A DNA stretch of 64,000 nt. Source: an uncultured Acidimicrobiales bacterium. GTDB lineage: Bacteria; Actinomycetota; Acidimicrobiia; Acidimicrobiales; SZUA-35. Shown piece after piece: positions 37,201 through 44,929 of this stretch. The notes beneath the pieces were generated by a model that worked only from the letters and a program-made list of their open reading frames with translations, had not been told where the DNA came from and did no database searches. The translations under genes and the position numbers were made by a program. The stretch is taken from assembly GCA_937922805.1 (NCBI GenBank), contig CALAJV010000022.1:19001-83000 (forward strand). Direction: 5' to 3'. How positions within the stretch are numbered: the first letter of the stretch is position 1; every line of letters starts with the position of its first letter.

Positions 37201-37994
37201 GTGACCCTCAAACCGACGAGCGAGTTAACTACCGGCGGATAAACGGACCCTCTCCGCTCGCCAGTGGATCGGGAGGGAATCTCTTGTTCAAGACTGACAA
37301 GCCCTGGTCCTACGACATCGCCGATTGGAACAACGACGGCATCGACGACTGGGTTGGCTTCCGCCACCAGGGCGACACTGGCACCGGGATTCGATCCACC
37401 GAGATTCATGTCTTGAACGGAGCCAAGCCCGAATGGCTCTACCAGTCCGCGACCGCTATGCCGTGGAGCGACTTCAAAAACTACAGTTTCCACATGGCTG
37501 ATTGGAACGGCAACGGCAGTCAAGACATGATTCTGATCAAGCAAGGAGGCGCGTCGTCAACTGAAGTACATGTTATTGATACCAATAATCCGATGGCGTT
37601 CTCATCACACAACGTCACCGCTCTGCCGCGGACTAAGGGTGAACTTTGGCACTTCGACATCGCCGATTGGAACAACGACGGTCGCCTCGATGTAGTTGGC
37701 GTAAAGCAACGAGGGGCTTCCTCAACGGAGCTCCACGTGCTCGACGGAAACAACTTGAACCGATTTCTGTTGCAAACAGCCACCGCTCTCCCCCGAACCG
37801 ACGTGAATTGGGACTTCGAGGTGGCCGATTGGAACGGCAACGGAACCCAGGATCTAGTTGGTTTGAACCGAAATGGTTCATCTTCTACTGAGTTGCGAGT
37901 GGTGGACGGTGGACAACCATCAAAGCTTCTAGCTAGCTCGGCTACATCTATACCAAGAACGAACACCTATTGGAGCTTCTTAGTATCGAAATAG
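34242..37994 (+). CDS. Large secreted protein: hydrophobic core plus C-terminal FG-GAP/VCBS-like repeats
   Basis: 1250 residues. Signal peptide at 1-~41 (basic start, hydrophobic core, ADA). Residues ~45-300 are beta-rich, ~300-510 helical. The middle (~510-690) has several strongly hydrophobic segments, notably near 640-690 (IAIVLSIFIAPIFPLVGLIA), unusual for a secreted protein. The C-terminus (~1020-1250) carries four ~52-residue repeats with D-W-N-N/G-D/N-G cores such as IADWNNDGRLDVVGVKQ and SSTELHVLDG, the calcium-binding FG-GAP/VCBS propeller pattern. RBS GGAGGA 6 bases before the ATG. Function not recognised; the order of parts recalls secreted pore-forming or adhesive proteins, which is inference. 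Confidence 0.8.
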   Translation: MFILSKQWFMRCRSRLLVIGTAIALTASILVAAPEVNPADAAEISSSGRSTGISATGLRLNSSFQNNDGVSARQLVEPKELSSGDAIGKVTFLGTNDLNSIDVQSTSALRTDITIRYFTNGEAPVGTTVVERLDSFESKRFFAPANADQAEVLSNGYVVGTAKRGGSLTPGESFFKNGNGQLVPLQTESDSDGAPLGHTIFVPTANVTNTTIEVESQTSGMSGQTMSCYSVANGSILATSSGRSMTVPVAPADGGQGVICDTSNRDRRPISATVSVPNIGTYNAFAVGTNLDFDVDSAFEAHQTADDQVRGLRARLGLHLTSIGAGITQTQRESFVNNFEQIHQGQYQAFYETRDALLLALRRSTTDQLAAGRSNSDNARESLAMLLRGSDAEFVAPALRFHLSLGHFEDPGDDWMEERAGEYLASAFILYDNPASTDNDQVDRTNHAKRILNEAKRLYGGTALVASDQDEFMVAIDAALNAYDTSSDSWDNSTLFAVGLTTSTFDYLNNIEIDNLPRAKGIAQIATALAFVGASTRLILNPLDGLPDIDTVGKVLAGFGLAVDTAGKVVGFVMTVEEWLTSISSVSVSGGGTPIWQTGRSKLLWRLAVQAGKYGVKFSVVAASLNLLAQGWAVGGWIGAGTANIDDYADLIGSIAIVLSIFIAPIFPLVGLIAFVFGFILNLGDGNSVRLQNELKAEFEAGLAAMGIASTSAAACALRSTDYLNRYAPRDQDRGLAIRNVAGLHRDWTDGTPVGLSIAQVIQLGEQTCQNGESKLLSDSNFGKGLAALFDWRKQNNPDVADQTMVDDFLRLKGNQAGMNIEPFARAATARSSLTSIISTSCNIQLNPAQQAMFDAFIGSCPNSTFLPFAPGLPATATAASLKGDVNLETDKQATRFAKPVRSALVRYYRRNTPEAYNPAEITFSSDEIENFGPGDNYFKVDVGPFPDEDERCFQITGFTDSDVEYSSGHTCVVPKVGVNGITGINRDPQTDERVNYRRINGPSPLASGSGGNLLFKTDKPWSYDIADWNNDGIDDWVGFRHQGDTGTGIRSTEIHVLNGAKPEWLYQSATAMPWSDFKNYSFHMADWNGNGSQDMILIKQGGASSTEVHVIDTNNPMAFSSHNVTALPRTKGELWHFDIADWNNDGRLDVVGVKQRGASSTELHVLDGNNLNRFLLQTATALPRTDVNWDFEVADWNGNGTQDLVGLNRNGSSSTELRVVDGGQPSKLLASSATSIPRTNTYWSFLVSK

Positions 37995-38020
37995 CGACCT
38001 TGATAAAGAGACGGAAGCGT

Positions 38021-38052
38021 CCATCGGTTCGGGCTTGGTACCGGACCGATGG
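38021..38052 (+). terminator. Hairpin after the large secreted gene
   Basis: Arms CCATCGGTTCGG (38021-38032) and CCGGACCGATGG (38041-38052) pair over 12 bases including one G-T wobble, loop GCTTGGTA, starting 26 bp after the stop. No T-tract follows, so intrinsic termination is uncertain. Confidence 0.5.
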
Positions 38053-38241
38053 GCGATCGGCCTCGACCGGTCAAGCCGCCATGTCACCTCTGAAGACTGC
38101 GCCTGGTCCGATAGCGTCTTGAATGATGATGTCGCTATCCAAGCCTCCTACCCCGGGCGAAACTGCCGTCTACCTTCGAGTTCAGACACCAGCTAACTGT
38201 GTCATGGCCAATGTAGACATCGGGCTAGGCGGCCTATCTCG

Positions 38242-38823
38242 ATGAAACTAGGACTAGGTCCAACCCTGGTGATCGGCGGAGCCCGAAGCGGAAAAAGCAA
38301 TCTGGTTTTGGAGCTCGGCTTGTCCTGGCCCGGTGCTGTCTGCTTTGTGGCGACCGCCACGGCTGGGGACGACGACATGGCCGCTCGCATTCAACGGCAT
38401 AAAGACGAACGGCCCGCTCGCTGGAGCGGGTTAGAACTTCCCCTTTTCGGCGGCTCCGATGTGTCAAATACCGAGGGTGAGCTGTTGATAATTGACTGCA
38501 TCACGATGCTGGTAGCGAACTTACTGTTCGAAGGCAGCTCTGACGACGAAATTACTAGTCATGTTGCCGAGCTGGGCCGAGCTCTCCAGCAACGACAAGC
38601 CCCCAGCCTAGCTGTGACCAACGAAGTCGGTCTCGGCGTACACCCCGAAACAGAACTGGGACGCCGATACCGAGACACTCTGGGGCGGGCCAATCGAGCC
38701 TTGGCCGACACCTGCCAGACCTCCCTCTTTGTTGTCGCTGGAAAAGTAGTCCGGCTTAGCGACCTGGAATTGGAATGGCCCACATATCAACCAGCGACTA
38801 AAGAGAATAACAATGTTGACTAG
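38242..38823 (+). CDS. cobU: Bifunctional adenosylcobinamide kinase/guanylyltransferase
   Basis: 193 residues. P-loop GGARSGKS at 12-19, a FVATATAGDDDMAARIQRHKDERP block with the guanylylated His region, DCITMLVANLL and TNEVGLGVHPETELGRRYRD, all diagnostic of CobU/CobP. It phosphorylates adenosylcobinamide and attaches GMP to give AdoCbi-GDP in the lower-loop assembly of vitamin B12. ATG 38242. Its end overlaps the cobT start by 11 bases, so the two are translationally linked. No B12-box of a cobalamin riboswitch was seen upstream. Confidence 0.93.
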   Translation: MKLGLGPTLVIGGARSGKSNLVLELGLSWPGAVCFVATATAGDDDMAARIQRHKDERPARWSGLELPLFGGSDVSNTEGELLIIDCITMLVANLLFEGSSDDEITSHVAELGRALQQRQAPSLAVTNEVGLGVHPETELGRRYRDTLGRANRALADTCQTSLFVVAGKVVRLSDLELEWPTYQPATKENNNVD

Positions 38824-39919
38824 CTCTCACCTCGTTGCCGAGCTCGCAACGGCCAGTGAGCCGGACGAACAATCACGATCGGCGGTACAGCAACGAGTCG
38901 ACGATATTCTGCGACCCGCCGGCGCTCTAGCCCGGCTCGACGAGTTGGCGGTTTGGCTCGCAAGCTGGCAAGGCCGGTCGACCCCGGCGGTAGATAGTTC
39001 GGTGGCAATCATCTTCGCCGGTGACCACGGTGTGACATCAGATGGCGTGAGCGCCTACCCAGCTGAGGTAACCGGTGCGATGCTCTCAGCGTTTCAACAA
39101 CAAAAAGCATCGGTGTCTGCCATGGCGTCGGTTACCGGCACCAGCGTGCATGCGATAGATGTTGGGGTGGGCCAGCCGACCGGTAACTTACGAACCGAAC
39201 CAGCAATGACTCCGGAACGTTTCTCGAAAGCTTTTCACGACGGCCGATCTGCAGCTGCTCATTATTGCCAACAAGACGGCGATGTGGACCTCCTCATCTT
39301 CGGAGAGATGGGAATCGGCAATACCACGGCGGCAGCAGCAGTATCGGCGGCCTTGTACACGTTGACGCCCGCCCAAACTAAAGCTGAGGCTGATGCCGAA
39401 TCGGAGATCAGTCAGGCCGGCGATGCTGGCGATGACGCGGCCAAGTTCGTTGGCCGAGGCACCGGTGTTGACGATCGCGACTACACCAACAAAATTCGAG
39501 TGGTATCTGAGGCTGTCCGGCGGGTAGCAGCGCTTGCAGTTGAAGACGACATTGCGCTTAGCCCGCTTGAAATTCTCCGTCAGCTCGGGGGAACAGAACT
39601 AGCGGCCATCGCTGGTGCAATGTTCGAAGCTCGACTTCGTTCTGTTCCAGTTCTATTGGATGGATACATCGCCACTGTGCCAGCAGTCGTCCTACACGCA
39701 ATCGATCCGACTATTGTCGCCAACGTACGTGCCGCCCACGTGTCCGCAGAACCGGGGCACCTGCTTCTCTTGCAGCGACTTGGCCTCGCCCCGGTGCTGT
39801 CGCTCGATCTGCGGCTGGGAGAAGCTTCGGGTGCGGTAGCTGCCGTTCCCCTGCTACAGATGGCATGTAAGCTAGTGACCGACGTGCCTACATTCAGCGA
39901 GTGGTTCGGCCCACAATGA
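38813..39919 (+). CDS. cobT: Nicotinate-nucleotide-dimethylbenzimidazole phosphoribosyltransferase
   Basis: 368 residues. Motifs: FAGDHGVTSDGVSAYPAEVT, GEMGIGNTTAAAAVSAAL, GRGTGVDD, ILRQLGGTELAAIAGAMFEAR and SAEPGHLLLLQRLGL. These match CobT, which makes alpha-ribazole phosphate from nicotinate mononucleotide and dimethylbenzimidazole. The catalytic Glu region near the C-terminus is conserved (GLAPVLSLDLRLGEASGA). Middle gene of cobU-cobT-cobS. Confidence 0.93.
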   Translation: MLTSSHLVAELATASEPDEQSRSAVQQRVDDILRPAGALARLDELAVWLASWQGRSTPAVDSSVAIIFAGDHGVTSDGVSAYPAEVTGAMLSAFQQQKASVSAMASVTGTSVHAIDVGVGQPTGNLRTEPAMTPERFSKAFHDGRSAAAHYCQQDGDVDLLIFGEMGIGNTTAAAAVSAALYTLTPAQTKAEADAESEISQAGDAGDDAAKFVGRGTGVDDRDYTNKIRVVSEAVRRVAALAVEDDIALSPLEILRQLGGTELAAIAGAMFEARLRSVPVLLDGYIATVPAVVLHAIDPTIVANVRAAHVSAEPGHLLLLQRLGLAPVLSLDLRLGEASGAVAAVPLLQMACKLVTDVPTFSEWFGPQ

Positions 39920-40674
39920 GTTCCGCCATCCGATCGGAGCTACGCGGACTGCGAGTAGCGGCCGGATTCCTCACTCGTATTCCGGTCGGCGACGTAACCG
40001 ACGGTGGCACGGTGACCGTCAAGCTGGAACAGGCGGTCCGGTGGTTTCCCGTTATTGGCCTGGGCATCGGGGCTATCGAGGGAGCGACGTTCTTCGCCTT
40101 ATCGCAGGTTTCAACTCCTTCGGTGTCAGCGGTGGTAGCGGTGGCCATATCGGCACTGCTAACCGGAGCGTTTCACCACGATGGCTTGGCCGACATGGCC
40201 GATGCTTTTGGTGGAGGCTGGACCGCTGAGCGACGTTTAGAAATCATGAAGGATTCACGCCTAGGAACCTATGGAACCACCGCCCTCGTCCTTGCGTTGT
40301 TTTTAGAGACCGCTACCGTGGCGTCACTCACTCCAGCTCGAGCTATTCTGGCGTTAGTTGCCGCCCACACACTTAGCCGGGCGCTCGCCGTTGCTTCAAT
40401 GCTGATCGCTCCCGCTGCTGGGGACGGTCTTCGAGCGTCATATTTCAGCGATCTGCATTGGCCTGCTCCGACAATCACAGTTCTTGTGACGCTTCTAGCA
40501 ACCGGTGTTCTCCTCCGGTCAACTGCGCTGCTGGCAATTCCTTTGGCCATTGCGACGATGAGCTGCGTGATTTGGCTCTCCCTTCGCAAAATCGGCGGTG
40601 TTACTGGCGACGTGTTGGGAGCAGTTCAACAAGTTTCTGCGCTAGCAGTTTTGGTTGCTGCCACCATCATTTAG
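39916..40674 (+). CDS. cobS: Adenosylcobinamide-GDP ribazoletransferase
   Basis: 252 residues from ATG 39916, which overlaps the cobT stop as ATGA; a GTG at 39901 is a less likely start. Integral membrane enzyme with about six helices: LRVAAGFLTRIPVG at the N-terminus, then FHHDGLADMADAFGGGWTAERRLEIMKDSRLGTYG, split over the catalytic loop. It joins AdoCbi-GDP and alpha-ribazole to give adenosylcobalamin (phosphate), completing the lower loop with CobU and CobT. The corrin-ring genes are not in the window, so this stretch fits salvage of cobinamide as well as full synthesis. Confidence 0.92.
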   Translation: MSSAIRSELRGLRVAAGFLTRIPVGDVTDGGTVTVKLEQAVRWFPVIGLGIGAIEGATFFALSQVSTPSVSAVVAVAISALLTGAFHHDGLADMADAFGGGWTAERRLEIMKDSRLGTYGTTALVLALFLETATVASLTPARAILALVAAHTLSRALAVASMLIAPAAGDGLRASYFSDLHWPAPTITVLVTLLATGVLLRSTALLAIPLAIATMSCVIWLSLRKIGGVTGDVLGAVQQVSALAVLVAATII

Positions 40675-40777
40675 TCAATACTTTCGGACCGCAAAGGTTG
40701 ACAGTAATTCGGCCCACGAATCTCAAGTCTTGGTATTCGAACGTCGATGCACTGAGGTGACGTTGACGTCGAGCGAT

Positions 40778-42913
40778 ATGACTAGTCAGACTGAGCGTTG
40801 GCAAGCCCGACCTCGACTTGCCTTCTTGCTCCAAGCAGTCATCTTCGTAGTGCCGATTTGCTTGGCATGGCTTGCTGTTCGAGCTACCCGATCGGCCTAC
40901 TGGCATCCTGAGGGTTTGGGCGGGTCGATTGCTTGGGTCATCCAAGCAATGGTGGTCGCAGCAATCGTGTCGTACCTTGCCAGTCGGGTTATGAAACAAC
41001 TCACCCCTCTGTCAACTCTTTTAAAGTTGAGTCTCATATTTCCTGACAATGTTCCCTCTCGATTCGGTGTAGCGCTCCGGTCAGGCACGATGAACCAGTT
41101 GAAAAAGAGTGAAGTTGCATTGTCGGGGACTGTCGGTGAGGCGGCCGAGGAAGCGATTGCGTTGGTCATGAAACTCGGGAAGCATGATCGGTCGACCCGA
41201 GGACACGTCGAGCGGGTCCGAGCCCACGCCGAGTTGATCGGTCGTGAACTTAACCTTCCAGAAGCCGAGATAGATCGGCTCCGCTGGGGAGTACTACTTC
41301 ACGACATCGGCAAGATTGTCATCCCTGCTCGAATTTTGAAAAAGACTGGCGAGCTGTACAAACATGAAGAAGGCATTCTGCGAAACCACCCGGTCGACGG
41401 CGCCCGAATTGTTGCTCCTTTGGAGTCATGGCTGGGTGAGTGGACGTTAGCCGCATCGGAGCATCATGAGCAATGGGACGGCGGTGGATACCCGGCTGGC
41501 CTGAGCGGCGAAGACATCTCTCTACCTGGTCGAATAACCGCGGTAGCAAACTTTTTCGATGGAATGACTGCGAAGCGGCCAGGCCACAAGCCACTATCTC
41601 CGGCCGACGCCCGCCAACAGCTCGTAGCTCGATCCGGGACCGAATTCGATCCAACCATAGTTCGAGCATTCTTGCGGGTCGGTTTGCAGTCGAACCGCTC
41701 GGTAGGGATTTTCGGTTGGATCCTGGAACTTCCTGCCTTATTTCGGGCTACCCCTCTGCTAGCCCCAGCATCTTCGGTCGTAGGCGTTGGACTTGCCGCC
41801 GTTGCCGCCGTCACGTCACCCGGCCTTCAGCAGGCACCACCAGAAACGGTCGCTTTTGCCATCACCGAAGAGGGCAACTCAGACACGGTAATCGGAACAA
41901 CTACCACCGCTCCTCAGCCGGCACAAGCCGACGAACCTTCGACAATCCGCTCTGCCCCGACGACTACACCAACCGTTGCCTCATCGCTGCCAGCCACCAC
42001 CCGGCGTGTGCCGCCTTCTACAACATCAACTCAGAAACTGGTTGCCTCCACCACCATTGCCCCGACGACATCATCAACTATCGGATCGACGACGAGCACT
42101 ACAAGTCCAACGACATCGGTAGTAGTCGCCAAACCGACCACCACGCAACCGGCAACTGCGCAATCGACAACGAGCCAGACAACGATCCGAACAACGACGA
42201 CTAATCCACCAACGACGGTGCCGCCTTCTAGCCAGCAAACCACTACTACAGCATTGATACCAACGACTGCGCAAACACCACTAGCAGCAGACGCTCCGAT
42301 CGCAGTCGAATCCCCACTTGCTGTGCCGCTGACGACAACCACGGTGGTCGTCGCTACGACTCAATCAACGACTACGTCGAACCCAACGACAACCACCCCA
42401 ACAACAAACACGACCGCCCCGCCACCGGTCCCGGTCGGTCCGACCGGCACCGGATTCGTCATTCTTGAGCCCAACGCGGTGCCAGAAACTCTGGCGCCTG
42501 GTTCGATCGAGTCGAATGAGTACATGTATCTGTTCGCCGAGCAGGACGGCCTGGTCCTGAAGGCAGATTTGGTCGTTTCGGCATTCGAACCCGGGGTTCC
42601 ATTCAACGGTGACAGCCCTTTATCGACAGTAATTCCGGCCGAGACTCCTGTCTGCGTTTGGTTCATTCACTCGGATCCAGCGTGGCTGCCTAGCGTGGAA
42701 GCAACTATCAATTTTGGTCAAACTATCTTGGGTGTCACGATGACGGCGTCTGAACTACAACAAACTTCCGAGTTCGAATTGCCGGGAGTCAACTACGCCT
42801 ACGACGGATTGGGCGCCCCCGATACCTTGACAATCGATGGCAGTGAGCTTTTCTTCCAGGCCGATCACATCCCGTTCCTGACCGACCAGATCCGGGTCTA
42901 TACCAGTTGCTAG
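40778..42913 (+). CDS. HD-GYP domain membrane protein with Thr-rich extracytoplasmic tail
   Basis: 711 residues from ATG 40778 (upstream in-frame starts exist; choice is uncertain). Two membrane helices (~14-35, ~50-70) precede an HD-GYP domain (~125-300): H-D-I-G-K at 175-179, HH at 229-230 and GGGYP at 235-239. HD-GYP enzymes hydrolyse cyclic di-GMP. A further hydrophobic stretch (~310-350) leads into ~190 residues dominated by Thr/Ser/Pro, then a compact beta-rich domain (~590-711). The order cytoplasmic enzyme, membrane helix, long Thr-rich stalk, outer domain suggests signalling across the membrane. It follows cobS but has a 103-bp gap and need not be in that operon. Confidence 0.83.
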   Translation: MTSQTERWQARPRLAFLLQAVIFVVPICLAWLAVRATRSAYWHPEGLGGSIAWVIQAMVVAAIVSYLASRVMKQLTPLSTLLKLSLIFPDNVPSRFGVALRSGTMNQLKKSEVALSGTVGEAAEEAIALVMKLGKHDRSTRGHVERVRAHAELIGRELNLPEAEIDRLRWGVLLHDIGKIVIPARILKKTGELYKHEEGILRNHPVDGARIVAPLESWLGEWTLAASEHHEQWDGGGYPAGLSGEDISLPGRITAVANFFDGMTAKRPGHKPLSPADARQQLVARSGTEFDPTIVRAFLRVGLQSNRSVGIFGWILELPALFRATPLLAPASSVVGVGLAAVAAVTSPGLQQAPPETVAFAITEEGNSDTVIGTTTTAPQPAQADEPSTIRSAPTTTPTVASSLPATTRRVPPSTTSTQKLVASTTIAPTTSSTIGSTTSTTSPTTSVVVAKPTTTQPATAQSTTSQTTIRTTTTNPPTTVPPSSQQTTTTALIPTTAQTPLAADAPIAVESPLAVPLTTTTVVVATTQSTTTSNPTTTTPTTNTTAPPPVPVGPTGTGFVILEPNAVPETLAPGSIESNEYMYLFAEQDGLVLKADLVVSAFEPGVPFNGDSPLSTVIPAETPVCVWFIHSDPAWLPSVEATINFGQTILGVTMTASELQQTSEFELPGVNYAYDGLGAPDTLTIDGSELFFQADHIPFLTDQIRVYTSC

Positions 42914-42928
42914 CGTGAAAAGACTGTC

Positions 42929-43744
42929 TTACGCTCTTTGGCCAACGACTTGGCGAAGCATTCGAACGACGGGGTGTCGCTCGACCGCACCGACGGTGTG
43001 AGCCGATGGGGCTGGATGACGCTCCGCTGCTTTGTTTTGCTGAAGGAGCCAGGTGTTTCCTTCTGAGTGAACCTGATCGCCGCGGTTTGCGGCCAAGTAG
43101 TTGACTGCGTGCTTGACTCCAGGCCAGTCCCAATCATCGCCACACAGAACGGCGTTTGGAAACAAAGCCCGAGCAACCGCAACATCAGCCAACACATCCT
43201 CATATACATGGGATCCGTCGACATACACGATGTCTGGTTCAACGCCAGCGCTATGAACAGGCGACATCATGTCGGGGCTGAAACCGCGCAACGGCGTAAG
43301 CCGATCTCGAAGCTCCCAGTTGGAGGCTAGGAAGATCTGATAGATACCGTCTTTCTCCTTGGTTACGAACTCCGTCAGCTCCGGAGCGTGATTCAAGAAC
43401 GGACGATCTTTGGCGCTGTCAACATCGAACCATGGGTCAATACAAAATACATGAGCCTCGGGGTAGCGCTCAGCGAAGTAGCGAGCTGAAGAGCCTAGGA
43501 GCGAGCCAATCTCCACTACGAACCTCGCCTCTTTAGGCAACATGGAATCGAGAAGTTCGCGACCCTCAATGCCCCAACCCCACTCGCTCGCTGGCGCATC
43601 CGGGCGGCGGGTCGGCCATGGGTAGGCGTTGACAAGATCGTTGAGGCCGGGCATACCGAAGATGGTATAGCCGCAAGATCCAAGACCGAGAAGATGCTGA
43701 TGAGGAAAGATACTCGACCGCAGATTCTCTGAAATTCGTGACAA
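42929..43744 (-). CDS. SAM-dependent methyltransferase (Methyltransf_24-like)
   Basis: 271 residues; TTG start at 43744, with an ATG at 43654 as the alternative. Class I fold: VVEIGSLLGSSARYFAERYP (SAM loop), FCIDPWF, and the acidic block DIVYVDGSHVYEDVLADVAVA followed by VLCGDDWDWPGVKHAV, typical of the group acting on sugars or glycolipids. It sits at the edge of the glycosyltransferase cluster, so methylation of a surface polysaccharide is a reasonable inference. Convergent with the HD-GYP gene, 15 bp apart. Confidence 0.78.
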   Translation of the reverse strand: MSRISENLRSSIFPHQHLLGLGSCGYTIFGMPGLNDLVNAYPWPTRRPDAPASEWGWGIEGRELLDSMLPKEARFVVEIGSLLGSSARYFAERYPEAHVFCIDPWFDVDSAKDRPFLNHAPELTEFVTKEKDGIYQIFLASNWELRDRLTPLRGFSPDMMSPVHSAGVEPDIVYVDGSHVYEDVLADVAVARALFPNAVLCGDDWDWPGVKHAVNYLAANRGDQVHSEGNTWLLQQNKAAERHPAPSAHTVGAVERHPVVRMLRQVVGQRA

Positions 43745-43906
43745 ACTGGCAGAGCGGGCAAACCTACCTAGTAGGCCTGGACGTGTATTTCCGCTCAGAC
43801 GGGTAGCGATCGGAGGGCTTAGGCTTTTCAGTTAGATCTCTATCAAAAACTCGACTTTTGGCGTGAAGGAGCTACGAGTGACCTACCAAGTTGGTGGCCC
43901 ATCTAA

Positions 43907-44929
43907 ATGAGTCAGACTCCCACCATCTCTGACCTTGGAACCATGTATGTGGTTGGCGGCAGGCAGAGAACTCGCGCCGGTCTCCGCGATCTAGATCCCC
44001 AGTGGTACGGCTATAGCCATGGCGTCGTTGTTGAGATCAACGACCAGCAACCGACAACCGTAATGGAACGGCGCTCAGATCCAGGTACCTGCGGCCCCGA
44101 CGATCCTGAACTGTTTAAGTCGGCCACACGAGTCGGTGATCGGTTATACGCCTGTTCCCAGACTGAAGCCATGGTGTACAGCTTCCCGGAGCTCGAACTT
44201 CTCCATCATGTGAGCCTGCCCATGTTCAACGATGTTCACCATGTGGTGCCAGCCCGCGATGAGTTGGGCCAAGTCGATCCGTCAAGGATGTGGCTCGCCG
44301 TTTCGGGCCAGGACCTAGTTGCAGAGATAACAGTCGATGGCGAGTTGCTCTCGACGTGGGCTGTAGATGGGTCCGATCCGAGCGACCGGATTGACCCCGA
44401 TCGGGACTACCGCATCAACACCAAGTTGAAGCCCCACAAGTTCCATCCCAACTATCTCTTCTACGCTCCGGACCAGAGCCTGTGGGTTACCCGGTTCGAG
44501 ACTCGTGACGCGGTCCAGGTAGGCGACGTTGAGCGACGAATGGACGTTGGCGACGAAAGGTGTCACGACGGCGTCGTCGACGAAGGCCTCGTTCATTTCA
44601 CAACCATCGATGGGAAAGTCATCGTGGTCGACCCCGTGTCACTAAAGACGATTGCTGAACACACGCTGGTTGGAAATCGACCCGACATACTTCTTGGTTG
44701 GTGCCGTGGGCTGACCTTTGTCGGCGACACGGCCGTTGTCGGGTTCTCTCGAATTCGCCACACGAAAGTCCGAGGCGCTCTTAGCTGGGTTCGGAACGGG
44801 CTAACTCAATCGGAGCCGACCCGCGTTGCGATCTACGACCGCCGAAACTGGACCTTGCTAGATGAAATTGATCTTGAACCGGCAGGCTGCAACGCAGTTT
44901 TTTCGATAGTGGCGGAGACAAAAAGTTGA
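43907..44929 (+). CDS. Propeller-like protein of unknown function at polysaccharide locus
   Basis: 340 residues with no signal peptide. Repeated short beta-strand blocks such as RVGDRLYACSQTEAMVYSFP, RMWLAVSGQDLVAEIT, SLWVTRFETRDAVQV and VHFTTIDGKVIVVDP suggest a six- to seven-bladed propeller, similar to uncharacterised DUF4915/TIGR03032-like proteins found next to glycosyltransferases. I cannot name a reaction. First gene of the rightward glycan cluster; its stop overlaps the next start (TTGA). Confidence 0.6.
   Translation: MSQTPTISDLGTMYVVGGRQRTRAGLRDLDPQWYGYSHGVVVEINDQQPTTVMERRSDPGTCGPDDPELFKSATRVGDRLYACSQTEAMVYSFPELELLHHVSLPMFNDVHHVVPARDELGQVDPSRMWLAVSGQDLVAEITVDGELLSTWAVDGSDPSDRIDPDRDYRINTKLKPHKFHPNYLFYAPDQSLWVTRFETRDAVQVGDVERRMDVGDERCHDGVVDEGLVHFTTIDGKVIVVDPVSLKTIAEHTLVGNRPDILLGWCRGLTFVGDTAVVGFSRIRHTKVRGALSWVRNGLTQSEPTRVAIYDRRNWTLLDEIDLEPAGCNAVFSIVAETKS

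Noticed and set aside
37995..38241. Cobalamin riboswitch before cobU
   Set aside because: No B12-box-like sequence seen; the hairpin present fits the end of the upstream gene better.
41473..42204. Long plus-strand frame inside the HD-GYP gene
   Set aside because: Out-of-frame shadow of a Thr-rich coding region; low-complexity composition explains it.
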